DNA from: an uncultured Lachnospiraceae bacterium | GTDB taxonomy: Bacteria > Bacillota > Clostridia > Lachnospirales > Lachnospiraceae | Length of the DNA stretch: 45,816 nt | Assembly: GCA_934351835.1 (NCBI GenBank) | Contig: CAKRJP010000020.1 | Location: 1 to 45,816 of the forward strand | Reading direction: 5' to 3' | Part shown: positions 32,363-41,287 of the stretch, one piece after another | Numbering within the stretch: the first letter of the stretch is position 1 | Layout: each line of letters starts with the position of its first letter | The notes under the pieces: model-generated | Databases searched by the model: none | What the model was told of the DNA's origin: nothing | Seen by the model: the letters and a program-made list of their open reading frames with translations, nothing else | Made by a program: the position numbers and the translations under genes

Positions 32363-33043
32363 ATGGAAGCATACAAAGAGGAATTTATAGATTTTATGGT
32401 AGAGAGTGATGTCCTCAAATTCGGAGAATTCACCTTGAAAAGTGGACGTAAATCCCCATTTTTCATGAATGCGGGAGCATATGTTACCGGTTCTCAGCTT
32501 AAGAGACTGGGCGAGTATTATGCCAAAGCAATCCATGAGACTTACGGTGATGATTTTGATGTATTATTTGGACCGGCTTACAAGGGAATTCCGCTCAGTG
32601 TTGTAACAGCAATCGCTTACAGTGAGTTATATGGAAAAGAAGTACGTTATTGCTCAGACCGTAAAGAAGAAAAAGATCACGGAGCTGACAAGGGAAGTTT
32701 TCTGGGAAGTAAATTAAAAGATGGGGATCGTGTGATTATGATCGAAGACGTGACGACTTCAGGGAAATCTATGGAAGAGACCGTTCCGAAGGTAAAAGGG
32801 GCTGCCGACGTAGAAATTGTCGGACTTATGGTGTCCCTGAACCGTATGGAAGTCGGAAAAGGCGGAGAAAAATGTGCGCTGGATGAAGTGAAAGAACTTT
32901 ACGGATTCGAAACAGCAGCGATCGTTACGATGGAAGAAGTTGTCGAGTGCCTTTACAACAAAGAGTGTAACGGGAAAGTAGTCATTGACGATACATTAAA
33001 AGCCGCAATTGATGCATATTATGAACAGTATGGTGCAAAATAA
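32363..33043 (+). CDS. pyrE: Orotate phosphoribosyltransferase
   Basis: A 226-residue enzyme that joins orotate and PRPP to form OMP. The PRPP motif is VIMIEDVTTSGKS (about 128-140). The flexible-loop region has DRKEEKDHG. Length is at the upper end of the family because of extra segments in the C-terminal half. The start has GGAGG. A 50-residue membrane peptide gene follows after 24 bases on the same strand, so the transcript may continue. Confidence 0.95.
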   Translation: MEAYKEEFIDFMVESDVLKFGEFTLKSGRKSPFFMNAGAYVTGSQLKRLGEYYAKAIHETYGDDFDVLFGPAYKGIPLSVVTAIAYSELYGKEVRYCSDRKEEKDHGADKGSFLGSKLKDGDRVIMIEDVTTSGKSMEETVPKVKGAADVEIVGLMVSLNRMEVGKGGEKCALDEVKELYGFETAAIVTMEEVVECLYNKECNGKVVIDDTLKAAIDAYYEQYGAK

Positions 33044-33067
33044 TCTGATTACAGGGGAGGATATGCT

Positions 33068-33220
33068 ATGAACGAAAAGGCGTACAAATCGATGAGTTTT
33101 GCAGGGGCAGCCAACATTACTATAGGAATTATCGTGGCTGTAGTAGGAGTTGCAACAGGAATTATTGCGATTATCAGTGGAGCACGCTTGTTAAAAGATA
33201 AAAGAGGACTTACATTTTAA
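33068..33220 (+). CDS. Small conserved-looking membrane protein, 50 aa
   Basis: ATG 33068 lies seven bases after GGGGAGG and opens a 50-codon frame to TAA at 33218. Residues about 11-43 form a long Gly/Ala/Ile/Val-rich membrane segment with a basic end (RLLKDKRGL). The good ribosome binding site, the clean membrane profile and the tight position between pyrE and the VanZ-like gene support a real gene. I recall similar peptides in other Lachnospiraceae but cannot confirm it. Function unknown. Confidence 0.75.
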   Translation: MNEKAYKSMSFAGAANITIGIIVAVVGVATGIIAIISGARLLKDKRGLTF

Positions 33221-33246
33221 GACTTGATCTGAGAGGGTGCTGGAAG

Positions 33247-33726
33247 TTGAATTTAAGAAAAAGTAAAAAATTCCGTATCATAGGGAAAATATTATTTATA
33301 TTATATATTGTGTTTATTATATATTTTTTAATATTTTCCGACTGGTACGGAAGAGCAGGAACGATGGATGAATACCATTACAACCTTGTATTGTTCCGGG
33401 AAATCAAACGATTCTGGAATTACAGGGCAGAAGTGGGTTTATTTGCCATGTTCACAAATCTATTTGGAAATGTTATTATCTTTATACCATTTGGATTCTT
33501 TATGCCAATGGCGAGCAAGTACAGAAACATCTTTTCCGCAGTGTTTTACAGTTTTGGACTGAGTCTTTGTGTAGAGACGTTCCAGCTGATTACGAAAGTG
33601 GGAAGTTTTGATGTGGATGATTTGCTTTTGAATACAATAGGAGGCCTGATCGGCTATATCATATATATATTGGGCGAGGCACTAAGGAGACGACATGTTA
33701 AAAAGAAGAGAAACCAGAGAAGATAA
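33247..33726 (+). CDS. VanZ-like membrane protein
   Basis: A 159-residue protein with about four membrane helices and the VanZ-type features NLFGNVIIFIPFGFFMP, SLCVETFQLI and FDVDDLLLNTIGGLIGY. It starts with TTG behind an AGGG-like site and ends with a basic tail. VanZ itself confers low-level teicoplanin resistance in enterococci, but most family members are of unknown role. It overlaps the next gene by 32 bases. Confidence 0.88.
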   Translation: MNLRKSKKFRIIGKILFILYIVFIIYFLIFSDWYGRAGTMDEYHYNLVLFREIKRFWNYRAEVGLFAMFTNLFGNVIIFIPFGFFMPMASKYRNIFSAVFYSFGLSLCVETFQLITKVGSFDVDDLLLNTIGGLIGYIIYILGEALRRRHVKKKRNQRR

Positions 33727-34096
33727 AGAAAAAAGAATTGCAAAAGCAGCAGCGAAAGAGCGGGAAAAGCGCAGGAAGAAAATGATTCGCACAAAATATG
33801 GACAAAAACCATTGAGACATGCGAAGAAAGGTGTGTATTCCTGCTTTTATGCGTTAGTCGTAGCATTGCTGATTATGCTGATGATCACATCGGCATATGT
33901 ACATAAAGGAGATATAAGCTATGCGATCGGCCTGTTGGGTCTGGGAGCGGTAGTGATAGCAGCTATAGGATTGAACTTCGGCTTAAAAGGTTTGAAAGAA
34001 CGAGATAAGAATTACATAACATGCAAGATTGGAATTGGTGCGAATGTATTTATTTTACTTGCGTTATTTGCAATATATATCAGGGGGCTGTTATAA
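33695..34096 (+). CDS. Small membrane protein, possibly DUF6142
   Basis: A 133-residue protein with a highly charged N-terminus (about 1-45, rich in Arg, Lys and Glu) and three membrane helices (about 48-66, 74-95, 110-131). The composition and position match what I recall as DUF6142. It overlaps the VanZ-like gene by 32 bases and lies three bases before the M29 peptidase gene, which points to cotranslation. Function unknown. Confidence 0.7.
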   Translation: MLKRRETREDKEKRIAKAAAKEREKRRKKMIRTKYGQKPLRHAKKGVYSCFYALVVALLIMLMITSAYVHKGDISYAIGLLGLGAVVIAAIGLNFGLKGLKERDKNYITCKIGIGANVFILLALFAIYIRGLL

Positions 34097-34099
34097 AGT

Positions 34100-36175
34100 A
34101 TGGGAACAGATATGATGGAAAATGAAATCGTGAATGAGCGTTATGAACTGGCAATCGCAAGATGCCGGGAAATTCTGAAAGAAGATTTTGTGTCAGAAAA
34201 ATACAGAGACTATTTTGTCAGAACAGCAGAATTTATATTATTGATCGATGAAGTATATACTTTGTTAAAAGACGGAAGCTTTTATCGTAAGACGGCGGAA
34301 GAGATGGCAGAGGTGAATCGGAGATTATATGAAGATATTTTGCCGGAAAACTATAGAGAAAGTTATGCAGAACCGGATTACGCACTGGAAAGACTGGGGG
34401 ATGAATATGCTCAGATTCTGAGTGCTGTATATACAGAACTCAGAGGTGCAATTGTCTATGCATTTGAGAAAAAGACAGAATATCTGGATATTTTATTTGA
34501 ACTGTTTCTGGAGATTTATGGTAAATTCGAAGAAGAGGAAAAACCGGCAACAGAACAGGTGAAAGAAATCTTCTATTGGTATGCCAGTGATTACTGCGAT
34601 GTGTTTAGTTCTGACCGAATTAGAGAACAGTTGTATCCGGAGAATGATTTTGCGTCTAAGATCATTATGAACTGTAACCTTAATGATTCCAGATACTTAT
34701 ATCTGTTTGGTGAATATATTAGTGAAAATGAATTGAAAACTGCAGAGCATCTGAGGGGGCTTGATGAAGAGACTATCAAGAAGATGGCAGATGTCTACAC
34801 GGAAGGATATCGCATTGGTTTTGTAAATACAGGAAAAGATCTGTCAAAGAAATCCATTGTTAATATACGTTATGTCCTTGGATTTGAGCGTGTAGTAAAA
34901 CGTGCGATTGAAAATTTTGAAAAAATGGGATTAAAGCCGGTGATTTACAGAAGCGGTGTGAGTGTTCTGACGAAGAGACAGCAATATAAGATTGGATATT
35001 GCGGAGCAATTGCCAACAAGCAGTATGAATATGACCATCGAAACGATCAGGGATTGTTCTTGGATAAGAAGTTTGTAGAACGCAAATTAGAAGTTGTCAG
35101 GACAACTTACGAACATCTGAAAGAAAGAGCGGCGAAGTTTGCGGGTCCGGCATGTATAGAGATGTTTGGAGAGGAACCGTTTACTCCGGCTCAGAAGGAT
35201 AGTGTGGTAAAACTTACAGGGAAGCAGGAAACCTTGGCACTTACGTTTGATAGCAGACAGAGTCAGATTGTCAACGAATATATTCGAGGAGATGAAAGAA
35301 GCTTTACGATTATTGCATATCCTGTTCCGGAGATTGGAGAGCGATACGAAGAGATTTTTAATGAGATCATCAAGATCAATACATTAGACGCAAGTGTTTA
35401 TGAAAAAGTGCAGCAGATACTGATCGATGCGCTGGACCAGGGAGAGAGTGTTTATATAAAGGGCTCTGGCGTGAACCGTACTGATCTTACTGTGAAATTA
35501 CATCCACTTCAGAATTCGGAGAAAGAGACAATTTTTGAAAACTGCGTGGCAGATGTAAATATTCCGGTAGGAGAAGTATTTACATCGCCGGTATTAGAGG
35601 GAACCAACGGTGTCCTTCATGTCAGTAAAGTTTATCTGAATGAACTTCAGTACAGAGATCTGGAAATCACCTTTGCCAACGGAATGGTGGCTGACTATAA
35701 TTGTAAGAATTTTGAACATGAACTGGAAAATAAAGCCTATGTAAAAGACAATGTGCTGTATAAGCATCCGACACTTCCGTTAGGAGAGTTTGCAATTGGA
35801 ACAAATACAACAGCCTATGTTGCGGCGAAGAAATATCAGATCGAAGATAAAATGCCTATCCTGATTGCTGAGAAGATGGGACCTCATTTTGCAGTGGGTG
35901 ATACCTGCTATAGTTGGGCGGAAGATATTAAAGTATATAATCCGAATGGAAAAGAGATTATCGCAAGAGACAATTCTGTATCCGTTCAGAGAAAAGAAGA
36001 TGTATCAAAAGCATATTTTCATTGTCATACAGATATTACGATTCCTTATGAAGAACTGGAGAGTATTACAGTTATTCGGGAAGATGGAACGAAGATTGTA
36101 TTGTTGCAGGATGGAAGATTTGTACTTCCCGGAACAGAGATTTTGAATGAGCCATTGAAAAAAACTAATAAATAG
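34100..36175 (+). CDS. M29-family aminopeptidase with long N-terminal extension
   Basis: A 691-residue protein. The C-terminal region (about 380-691) carries M29 metallopeptidase hallmarks: E492 in GEVFTSP, E563 in GEFAIGTN, H596 in MGPHFAVGD, and the HCHTD cluster at 641-645. These are the expected metal ligands and active-site groups, so it is probably active. Usual M29 enzymes have about 370-410 residues; here roughly 300 residues of helical, charged sequence of unknown function precede the core. The start is uncertain among ATG 34100, 34112 and 34115. It follows the small membrane protein gene by three bases. Confidence 0.8.
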   Translation: MGTDMMENEIVNERYELAIARCREILKEDFVSEKYRDYFVRTAEFILLIDEVYTLLKDGSFYRKTAEEMAEVNRRLYEDILPENYRESYAEPDYALERLGDEYAQILSAVYTELRGAIVYAFEKKTEYLDILFELFLEIYGKFEEEEKPATEQVKEIFYWYASDYCDVFSSDRIREQLYPENDFASKIIMNCNLNDSRYLYLFGEYISENELKTAEHLRGLDEETIKKMADVYTEGYRIGFVNTGKDLSKKSIVNIRYVLGFERVVKRAIENFEKMGLKPVIYRSGVSVLTKRQQYKIGYCGAIANKQYEYDHRNDQGLFLDKKFVERKLEVVRTTYEHLKERAAKFAGPACIEMFGEEPFTPAQKDSVVKLTGKQETLALTFDSRQSQIVNEYIRGDERSFTIIAYPVPEIGERYEEIFNEIIKINTLDASVYEKVQQILIDALDQGESVYIKGSGVNRTDLTVKLHPLQNSEKETIFENCVADVNIPVGEVFTSPVLEGTNGVLHVSKVYLNELQYRDLEITFANGMVADYNCKNFEHELENKAYVKDNVLYKHPTLPLGEFAIGTNTTAYVAAKKYQIEDKMPILIAEKMGPHFAVGDTCYSWAEDIKVYNPNGKEIIARDNSVSVQRKEDVSKAYFHCHTDITIPYEELESITVIREDGTKIVLLQDGRFVLPGTEILNEPLKKTNK

Positions 36176-36217
36176 GGTATTATTTATTTGCAAAGCTTAT
36201 AAGAAAGGATGACGACT

Positions 36218-36730
36218 ATGCCAAAAGTAGGAATTATTATGGGCAGTGACTCAGATCTTAAGGTGATGAGTAAAGCTGCAGCTATGTTAGAAGAATTAGG
36301 AATTGAGTATGAAATGACAATTATTTCTGCACATCGTGAGCCGGATGAACTGATTGAGTGGACACGTGGAGCAGAAGCACGTGGAATGAAGGTTATGATA
36401 GCGGGAGCCGGAATGGCAGCAGCGCTTCCGGGAATGTGCGCGGCATTATTCGCTCTTCCGGTAATCGGAGTTCCGCTTTCTGGCAAGAACCTGGATGGTA
36501 TGGATGCAGTATTTTCAATTATGCAGATGCCGCCAGGGGTTCCGGTCGCAACCGTAGCAATAGATGGAGCGAAGAATGCGGCACTGCTTGCCGCGAAGAT
36601 TCTTGCAGCGTCCGATGAAGAATTGTTGAATAAATTAAAAGCGTATACTGCAGACCAGAAAGAGGCAGTAAAAGCAAAAGCAGCCAAGCTTGATGAAGTG
36701 GGATACAAAGCGTATCTTGCATCAAAATAG
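36218..36730 (+). CDS. purE: Phosphoribosylaminoimidazole carboxylase/mutase PurE
   Basis: A 170-residue purine synthesis enzyme that forms CAIR. The start at ATG 36218 follows AAAGGA by eight bases; the ATG at 36209 abuts the site. GSDSDL, SAHREPD and the GVPLSGKNLDG and IMQMPPGVPVATV segments identify the family. Where class I enzymes read AAHLPG, this protein reads AAALPG, and no purK is near. Both features fit the class II form that uses CO2 directly. It opens the block purE-purM-purN-(dehydrogenase)-purD. Confidence 0.92.
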   Translation: MPKVGIIMGSDSDLKVMSKAAAMLEELGIEYEMTIISAHREPDELIEWTRGAEARGMKVMIAGAGMAAALPGMCAALFALPVIGVPLSGKNLDGMDAVFSIMQMPPGVPVATVAIDGAKNAALLAAKILAASDEELLNKLKAYTADQKEAVKAKAAKLDEVGYKAYLASK

Positions 36731-36781
36731 AAAGATAAATACAGATACCTAAAATAATCATAATACATAAGGAGACGAGTT

Positions 36782-37807
36782 ATGGATTACAAGAAAGCAG
36801 GCGTTGATATTGAAGCTGGTTACAGATCAGTAGAGTTGATGAAAGAACATGTGAAAAAGACAATGCGCAAAGAGGTCCTTGGCGGACTGGGAGGATTCTC
36901 AGGAGCATTTTCTCTGGACAAGATCAAAGAGATGGAAGAACCAGTATTGTTATCCGGTACTGACGGATGTGGAACAAAAGTAAAACTTGCATTTGTTATG
37001 GACAAACATGACACGATTGGTATCGATGCAGTTGCAATGTGTGTAAATGATATCGCCTGTGCAGGTGGAGAACCATTATTCTTCCTTGACTATATTGCAT
37101 GTGGCAAGAATTATCCGGAAAAAATCGCAAGTATCGTAAGTGGTGTCGCAGAAGGATGTATACAGTCAGATGCTGCACTGATCGGTGGAGAGACAGCAGA
37201 GCATCCGGGATTAATGCCGGAGGATGAATATGACCTTGCAGGATTCGCGGTAGGCGTTGCCGATAAGAAGGATATGATTACAGGTGCAGATTTAAAAGAT
37301 GGAGACGTGCTGATCGGCATGGCATCTTCAGGTGTGCACAGCAATGGATTTTCGCTGGTCCGTAAAGTGTTTGAAATGACAAAAGAATCTCTGGATACAT
37401 ATTATGAGGAACTTGGAAAAACTCTTGGAGAGGCACTGATCGCACCGACAAGAATTTATGTACAGGCATTAAAGAGCATAAAAAAAGCAGGTGTGACTGT
37501 GAAAGCATGTAGTCATATCACCGGTGGCGGATTTTATGAGAATGTTCCACGTATGCTGATTGACGGAACCCACGCAGTTATCAAAAAAGACAGTTACGAT
37601 ATTCCACCTATTTTCAAACTTCTGGCTGAAAAAGGTGATATCGATGAGCAGATGATGTATAACACATTCAATATGGGACTTGGTATGATCGTTGCTGTAG
37701 ATCCTGCAGATGTTGACAAGACGATGGAAGCAATCAAAGCAGCAGGGGATACACCGTATATTGTTGGTCATATTGAGGCCGGAGAAAAGGGAGTTACATT
37801 ATGCTAG
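36782..37807 (+). CDS. purM: Phosphoribosylformylglycinamidine cyclo-ligase (AIR synthetase)
   Basis: A 341-residue ATP-dependent enzyme that closes the imidazole ring from FGAM to AIR. Family motifs include GTDGCGTKVKLA, IGGETAEHPG and the C-terminal ITGGGFYENVPR. The N-terminal segment with DYKKAGVDIEAG is standard. Start behind AAGGAG. It overlaps purN by seven bases and makes the substrate for PurE, encoded just upstream. Confidence 0.97.
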   Translation: MDYKKAGVDIEAGYRSVELMKEHVKKTMRKEVLGGLGGFSGAFSLDKIKEMEEPVLLSGTDGCGTKVKLAFVMDKHDTIGIDAVAMCVNDIACAGGEPLFFLDYIACGKNYPEKIASIVSGVAEGCIQSDAALIGGETAEHPGLMPEDEYDLAGFAVGVADKKDMITGADLKDGDVLIGMASSGVHSNGFSLVRKVFEMTKESLDTYYEELGKTLGEALIAPTRIYVQALKSIKKAGVTVKACSHITGGGFYENVPRMLIDGTHAVIKKDSYDIPPIFKLLAEKGDIDEQMMYNTFNMGLGMIVAVDPADVDKTMEAIKAAGDTPYIVGHIEAGEKGVTLC

Positions 37808-38427
37808 ATGTAGTTGTGCTGGTATCTGGAGGAGGAACGAATCTGCAGGCAATTATTGATGCAGTGGAGGCAGGAGCAATCACCAACACACGAATCACCG
37901 GAGTGATCAGCAACAATAAGAATGCTTATGCGTTGGAACGTGCTGAGAAACATGGAATCCAAAACAGATGCATTTCTCCGAAGGATTTTGCAGACAGAGC
38001 AGAATTTAATGAGTATTTTTTAAAAACACTGGACGAATGGAATCCGGATTTGATCGTGCTGGCAGGATTTCTGGTGGTGATTCCTCCGGAAATGATTGCA
38101 AAATACCGCAATCGTATTATCAATATCCATCCATCATTGATTCCATCATTTTGCGGAACTGGATATTATGGATTAAAGGTTCATGAGGCTGCCCTTGAAA
38201 GAGGGGTGAAAGTGGTTGGTGCGACGGTTCATTTTGTGGATGAAGGGACAGACACCGGACCGATCATTTTACAGAAAGCTGTAGAAGTAAAGCAGGGAGA
38301 TACCCCGAAAGAATTACAGCTTCGCGTGATGGAACAGGCTGAGTGGAAGATCCTTCCACAGGCAATCGACCTGATCGCTAATGGAAAAGTAAAAGTAGAA
38401 GAAGGCAGAACGGTTATTTTGCCTTAG
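37801..38427 (+). CDS. purN: Phosphoribosylglycinamide formyltransferase
   Basis: A 208-residue folate-dependent enzyme that formylates GAR. The phosphate loop is SGGGTNLQ, the catalytic Asn-x-His is NIHPSLIPSFCG (about N103, H105), and the catalytic Asp lies in VDEGTDTGPI. Length is normal. It begins inside the last codons of purM. The next gene is a dehydrogenase, not a purine gene, before purD. Confidence 0.97.
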   Translation: MLDVVVLVSGGGTNLQAIIDAVEAGAITNTRITGVISNNKNAYALERAEKHGIQNRCISPKDFADRAEFNEYFLKTLDEWNPDLIVLAGFLVVIPPEMIAKYRNRIINIHPSLIPSFCGTGYYGLKVHEAALERGVKVVGATVHFVDEGTDTGPIILQKAVEVKQGDTPKELQLRVMEQAEWKILPQAIDLIANGKVKVEEGRTVILP

Positions 38428-38454
38428 GTTAGAGAAATAAGCGAGGTTGATGAA

Positions 38455-39471
38455 ATGAGAGTTGTATATGTGAAGGCCCCTTATCAGTTCGAAATCAGAG
38501 AAATGGATATGCCGGTCCCGGGAGAACATGAATTACTTTTGGATGTCAGAGCTTGTGCCGTCTGCGGAACAGATATGCACACGGCTGCCAATGAAGCAGA
38601 AGACTTCTTGAGTTTTGGACATGAGATCGCGGGCGTGATAGTGGAAGCCGGTCCGGGCGTATCTGACTATGAACCGGGTGAGAAGGTTGTAATCGAGAGT
38701 TGCACATACTGTCATACCTGTGAGAATTGCAGGAATGGAAGAGTGGATCTTTGTGAAAATGGACTGAGTATTCTGGATGATTTTGAAATCAGTGGTTATT
38801 CTGATTATATGATTGTACCGGAGCAGGCGGTTGTACCGTTTGACGGTCTGACATTTGCAGAGGCAAGTATTGCAGAACCGCTGGGAGTGGCACTTGATCT
38901 TTTCTATACAACAGGCATTGAACTGAACGATGATGTGGCAGTGGTCGGACTGGGGCCGATCGGTCTTATGGCGATTGCCCTGGCGAAAGCCGCAGGTGCA
39001 AGAAATATATATGCAATCCAGAGAAGCGGGCGCTCGAAAGCGAGAATTGAGCTTGCAAAGAAATTAGGGGCAACAGTGATTCTGACTTCTGAAACAGATC
39101 TGGAAAAATATCCATTCCCGCGAGGCGGAGTCAATAAGATCATGGTCACAGCAGCACCTGGCGTGATTCCGGATATGATGAAAATCGCAGCATTTGGAGG
39201 AATCATCAGTTTCCTTGGGATTGATATGGAACATGGAGAGATTACATTTGACGCAAATGTATTTCATTTTAAGAAACTGCAGCTTCGTGCATCATTTGCA
39301 GCACCGGCCCTCTGGTTTCCGAGAGCGCTGGATCTTCTGAAAAATAAAGTCGTAGATCCGGCGGATTTTATCACGCAGACATTCAAGATGGAAGATATCC
39401 AGAAATATTTTGAGAAACAGCGTGATGACAGTAGCGATGTGATCAAAATGGTCATGGTAAAAGAAGATTAA
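38455..39471 (+). CDS. Zinc-dependent medium-chain alcohol dehydrogenase
   Basis: A 338-residue member of the sorbitol/threonine dehydrogenase-like MDR family. Catalytic zinc ligands are C37 in CGTD and H56-E57 in GHE. The structural zinc site is C86, C89, C92 and C100. The NAD(P)-binding turn is GLGPIGL. All expected residues are present, so it should be active on a polyol or amino alcohol; the substrate is not readable from the sequence. It lies 27 bases after purN, and its stop lies 36 bases before the purD start, an unusual place for a non-purine enzyme. Confidence 0.9.
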   Translation: MRVVYVKAPYQFEIREMDMPVPGEHELLLDVRACAVCGTDMHTAANEAEDFLSFGHEIAGVIVEAGPGVSDYEPGEKVVIESCTYCHTCENCRNGRVDLCENGLSILDDFEISGYSDYMIVPEQAVVPFDGLTFAEASIAEPLGVALDLFYTTGIELNDDVAVVGLGPIGLMAIALAKAAGARNIYAIQRSGRSKARIELAKKLGATVILTSETDLEKYPFPRGGVNKIMVTAAPGVIPDMMKIAAFGGIISFLGIDMEHGEITFDANVFHFKKLQLRASFAAPALWFPRALDLLKNKVVDPADFITQTFKMEDIQKYFEKQRDDSSDVIKMVMVKED

Positions 39472-39506
39472 TGGGAAATGACAAGATACAGGCAGGAGGA
39501 AGAACA

Positions 39507-40778
39507 ATGAAGGTATTGATCGTAGGAAGCGGTGGACGTGAGCATGCAATTGCGCAGAGTGTGGCAAAGAACGATAAAGTTGAGAAAATTTACTGTACAC
39601 CCGGAAATGCCGGGATTGCAGAATATGCAGAGTGCGAACCAATCGGAGCAATGGAATTTGATAAGATTGTAGCATTTTCTAAAGAGAAAGAAGTTGATCT
39701 GGTTATCGTAGGTATGGATGATCCACTGGTTGGAGGTCTGGTAGATGAATTAGAGGCGGCAGGCATCCGGGCATTTGGACCGAGAAAGAATGCTGCAATT
39801 CTGGAAGGATCCAAAGCATTCTCCAAAGACCTGATGAAAAAATATAACATTCCGACAGCAGCTTATGAGAATTTTACAGATCCGGAGAAAGCGATCGCTT
39901 ATTTGGAAACTGCAAAAATGCCGATCGTGTTAAAAGCAGATGGACTGGCACTTGGAAAGGGTGTACTGATCTGCAATACGCTGGAAGAGGCAAAAGCCGG
40001 CGTGAAGGAGATTATGTTAGATAAGAAATTCGGTTCTGCAGGAAATGAGATGGTCATTGAAGAGTTTATGACCGGACGAGAAGTATCTGTATTATCATTT
40101 GTTGATGGAAATACGATCAAGACTATGACATCAGCACAGGATCACAAACGTGCGGGAGATGGAGATACAGGATTAAATACCGGCGGTATGGGAACATTTT
40201 CGCCAAGTCCGTTTTATACAGAAGAAGTCGATGAATTCTGTAAGAAACACATTTACCAGGCAACGGTGGATGCTATGAAAGCAGAAGGAAGACCGTTCAA
40301 AGGTGTTATTTTCTTCGGATTGATGCTGACAGAAGAGGGACCGAAAGTATTGGAATATAATGCAAGATTCGGAGATCCTGAGGCACAGGTAGTATTACCT
40401 AGAATGAAAAATGATTTGATTGAAGTAGCAGAAGCATGTATTGATGGAACGTTGGATCAGATAGATTTGCAGTTTGAAGATAATGCTGCAGTGTGTGTGG
40501 TACTGGCAAGTGACGGTTATCCGGTGAAGTATGAGAAAGGACTGGAAATTACGGGACTGGATGAATTTAAGAATCATGAAGGATATTATTGTTTTCACGC
40601 AGGTACTAAATTTGACGGAGACAAGATTGTGACAAATGGCGGACGTGTACTCGGCGTTACAGCAAAAGGTAAAGACTTAAAAGAAGCAAGAGCAAATGCG
40701 TATGCGGCAACAGAGTGGATACAGTTTGCAAATAAATATATGAGACATGATATCGGAAAAGCCATTGATGAGGCATAA
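39507..40778 (+). CDS. purD: Phosphoribosylamine-glycine ligase
   Basis: A 423-residue ATP-grasp enzyme that makes GAR from phosphoribosylamine and glycine. The start at ATG 39507 follows GGAGG by seven bases; the longer frame from 39471 adds 12 residues without a binding site. Motifs include VGSGGREHAIA at the N-terminus, VLKADGLALGKGV, and NTGGMGTFSPSP. A strong terminator ends the block. purF, purL and purH are not in the window. Confidence 0.97.
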   Translation: MKVLIVGSGGREHAIAQSVAKNDKVEKIYCTPGNAGIAEYAECEPIGAMEFDKIVAFSKEKEVDLVIVGMDDPLVGGLVDELEAAGIRAFGPRKNAAILEGSKAFSKDLMKKYNIPTAAYENFTDPEKAIAYLETAKMPIVLKADGLALGKGVLICNTLEEAKAGVKEIMLDKKFGSAGNEMVIEEFMTGREVSVLSFVDGNTIKTMTSAQDHKRAGDGDTGLNTGGMGTFSPSPFYTEEVDEFCKKHIYQATVDAMKAEGRPFKGVIFFGLMLTEEGPKVLEYNARFGDPEAQVVLPRMKNDLIEVAEACIDGTLDQIDLQFEDNAAVCVVLASDGYPVKYEKGLEITGLDEFKNHEGYYCFHAGTKFDGDKIVTNGGRVLGVTAKGKDLKEARANAYAATEWIQFANKYMRHDIGKAIDEA

Positions 40779-40803
40779 AAATCAATTGATCAGATAGGAA
40801 CAG

Positions 40804-40845
40804 AGCCGGATTTTTTGAGAAAAACTCAGAAAATCTGGCTTTTTA
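40804..40845 (+). terminator. Terminator after purD
   Basis: AGCCGGATTTTTTGAG (40804-40819) pairs with CTCAGAAAATCTGGCT (40825-40840) over 16 bp with two G-U pairs and a five-base A loop, followed by TTTT. Confidence 0.9.
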
Positions 40846-40906
40846 ATTTGTGTTATGCTATTATGTGTAGAACAGATATTATAACGCGACGAAAAAAGGT
40901 GAGAAT

Positions 40907-41287
40907 ATGCTGATAGAGATTGATTTTAACAGTGATGAAGCGATTTATGTACAGATACAGAACCAGATTATTATGGGAATTGCGACAGATACAATACGAG
41001 AAGGAGATACACTTCCGTCTGTCAGACAGATGGCGGAGATGGCCGGGATCAATATGCATACGGTGAATAAGGCCTATACGATGCTTAAACAGGAAGGATT
41101 TATTCAGCTGGATCGTAGAAGAGGTGCGGTGATTGCTCTGGATATAGATAAGGCGAACAGTATTTTGAAATTAAAAGAGAATCTGCGTCTTTTACTTGCC
41201 AAGGGAAGTTGTAAGAGCATTTCCAGAGAAGAGGTACATGTGTTAGTAGATGAGATATATGACGAATATGGAAAGGATAGAGACTAG
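40907..41287 (+). CDS. GntR-family regulator, YtrA-like
   Basis: A 126-residue regulator with an N-terminal winged helix (about 10-78; EGDTLPSVRQMAEMAGINMHTVNKAYTML) and only a short helical C-terminal part, as in the YtrA subfamily that lacks a ligand domain. The start follows AAAGGTG. Its stop touches the ATG of clpC with no gap, so the two are cotranslated. In Bacillus clpC is controlled by CtsR; here a GntR protein occupies the equivalent place. Confidence 0.9.
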   Translation: MLIEIDFNSDEAIYVQIQNQIIMGIATDTIREGDTLPSVRQMAEMAGINMHTVNKAYTMLKQEGFIQLDRRRGAVIALDIDKANSILKLKENLRLLLAKGSCKSISREEVHVLVDEIYDEYGKDRD

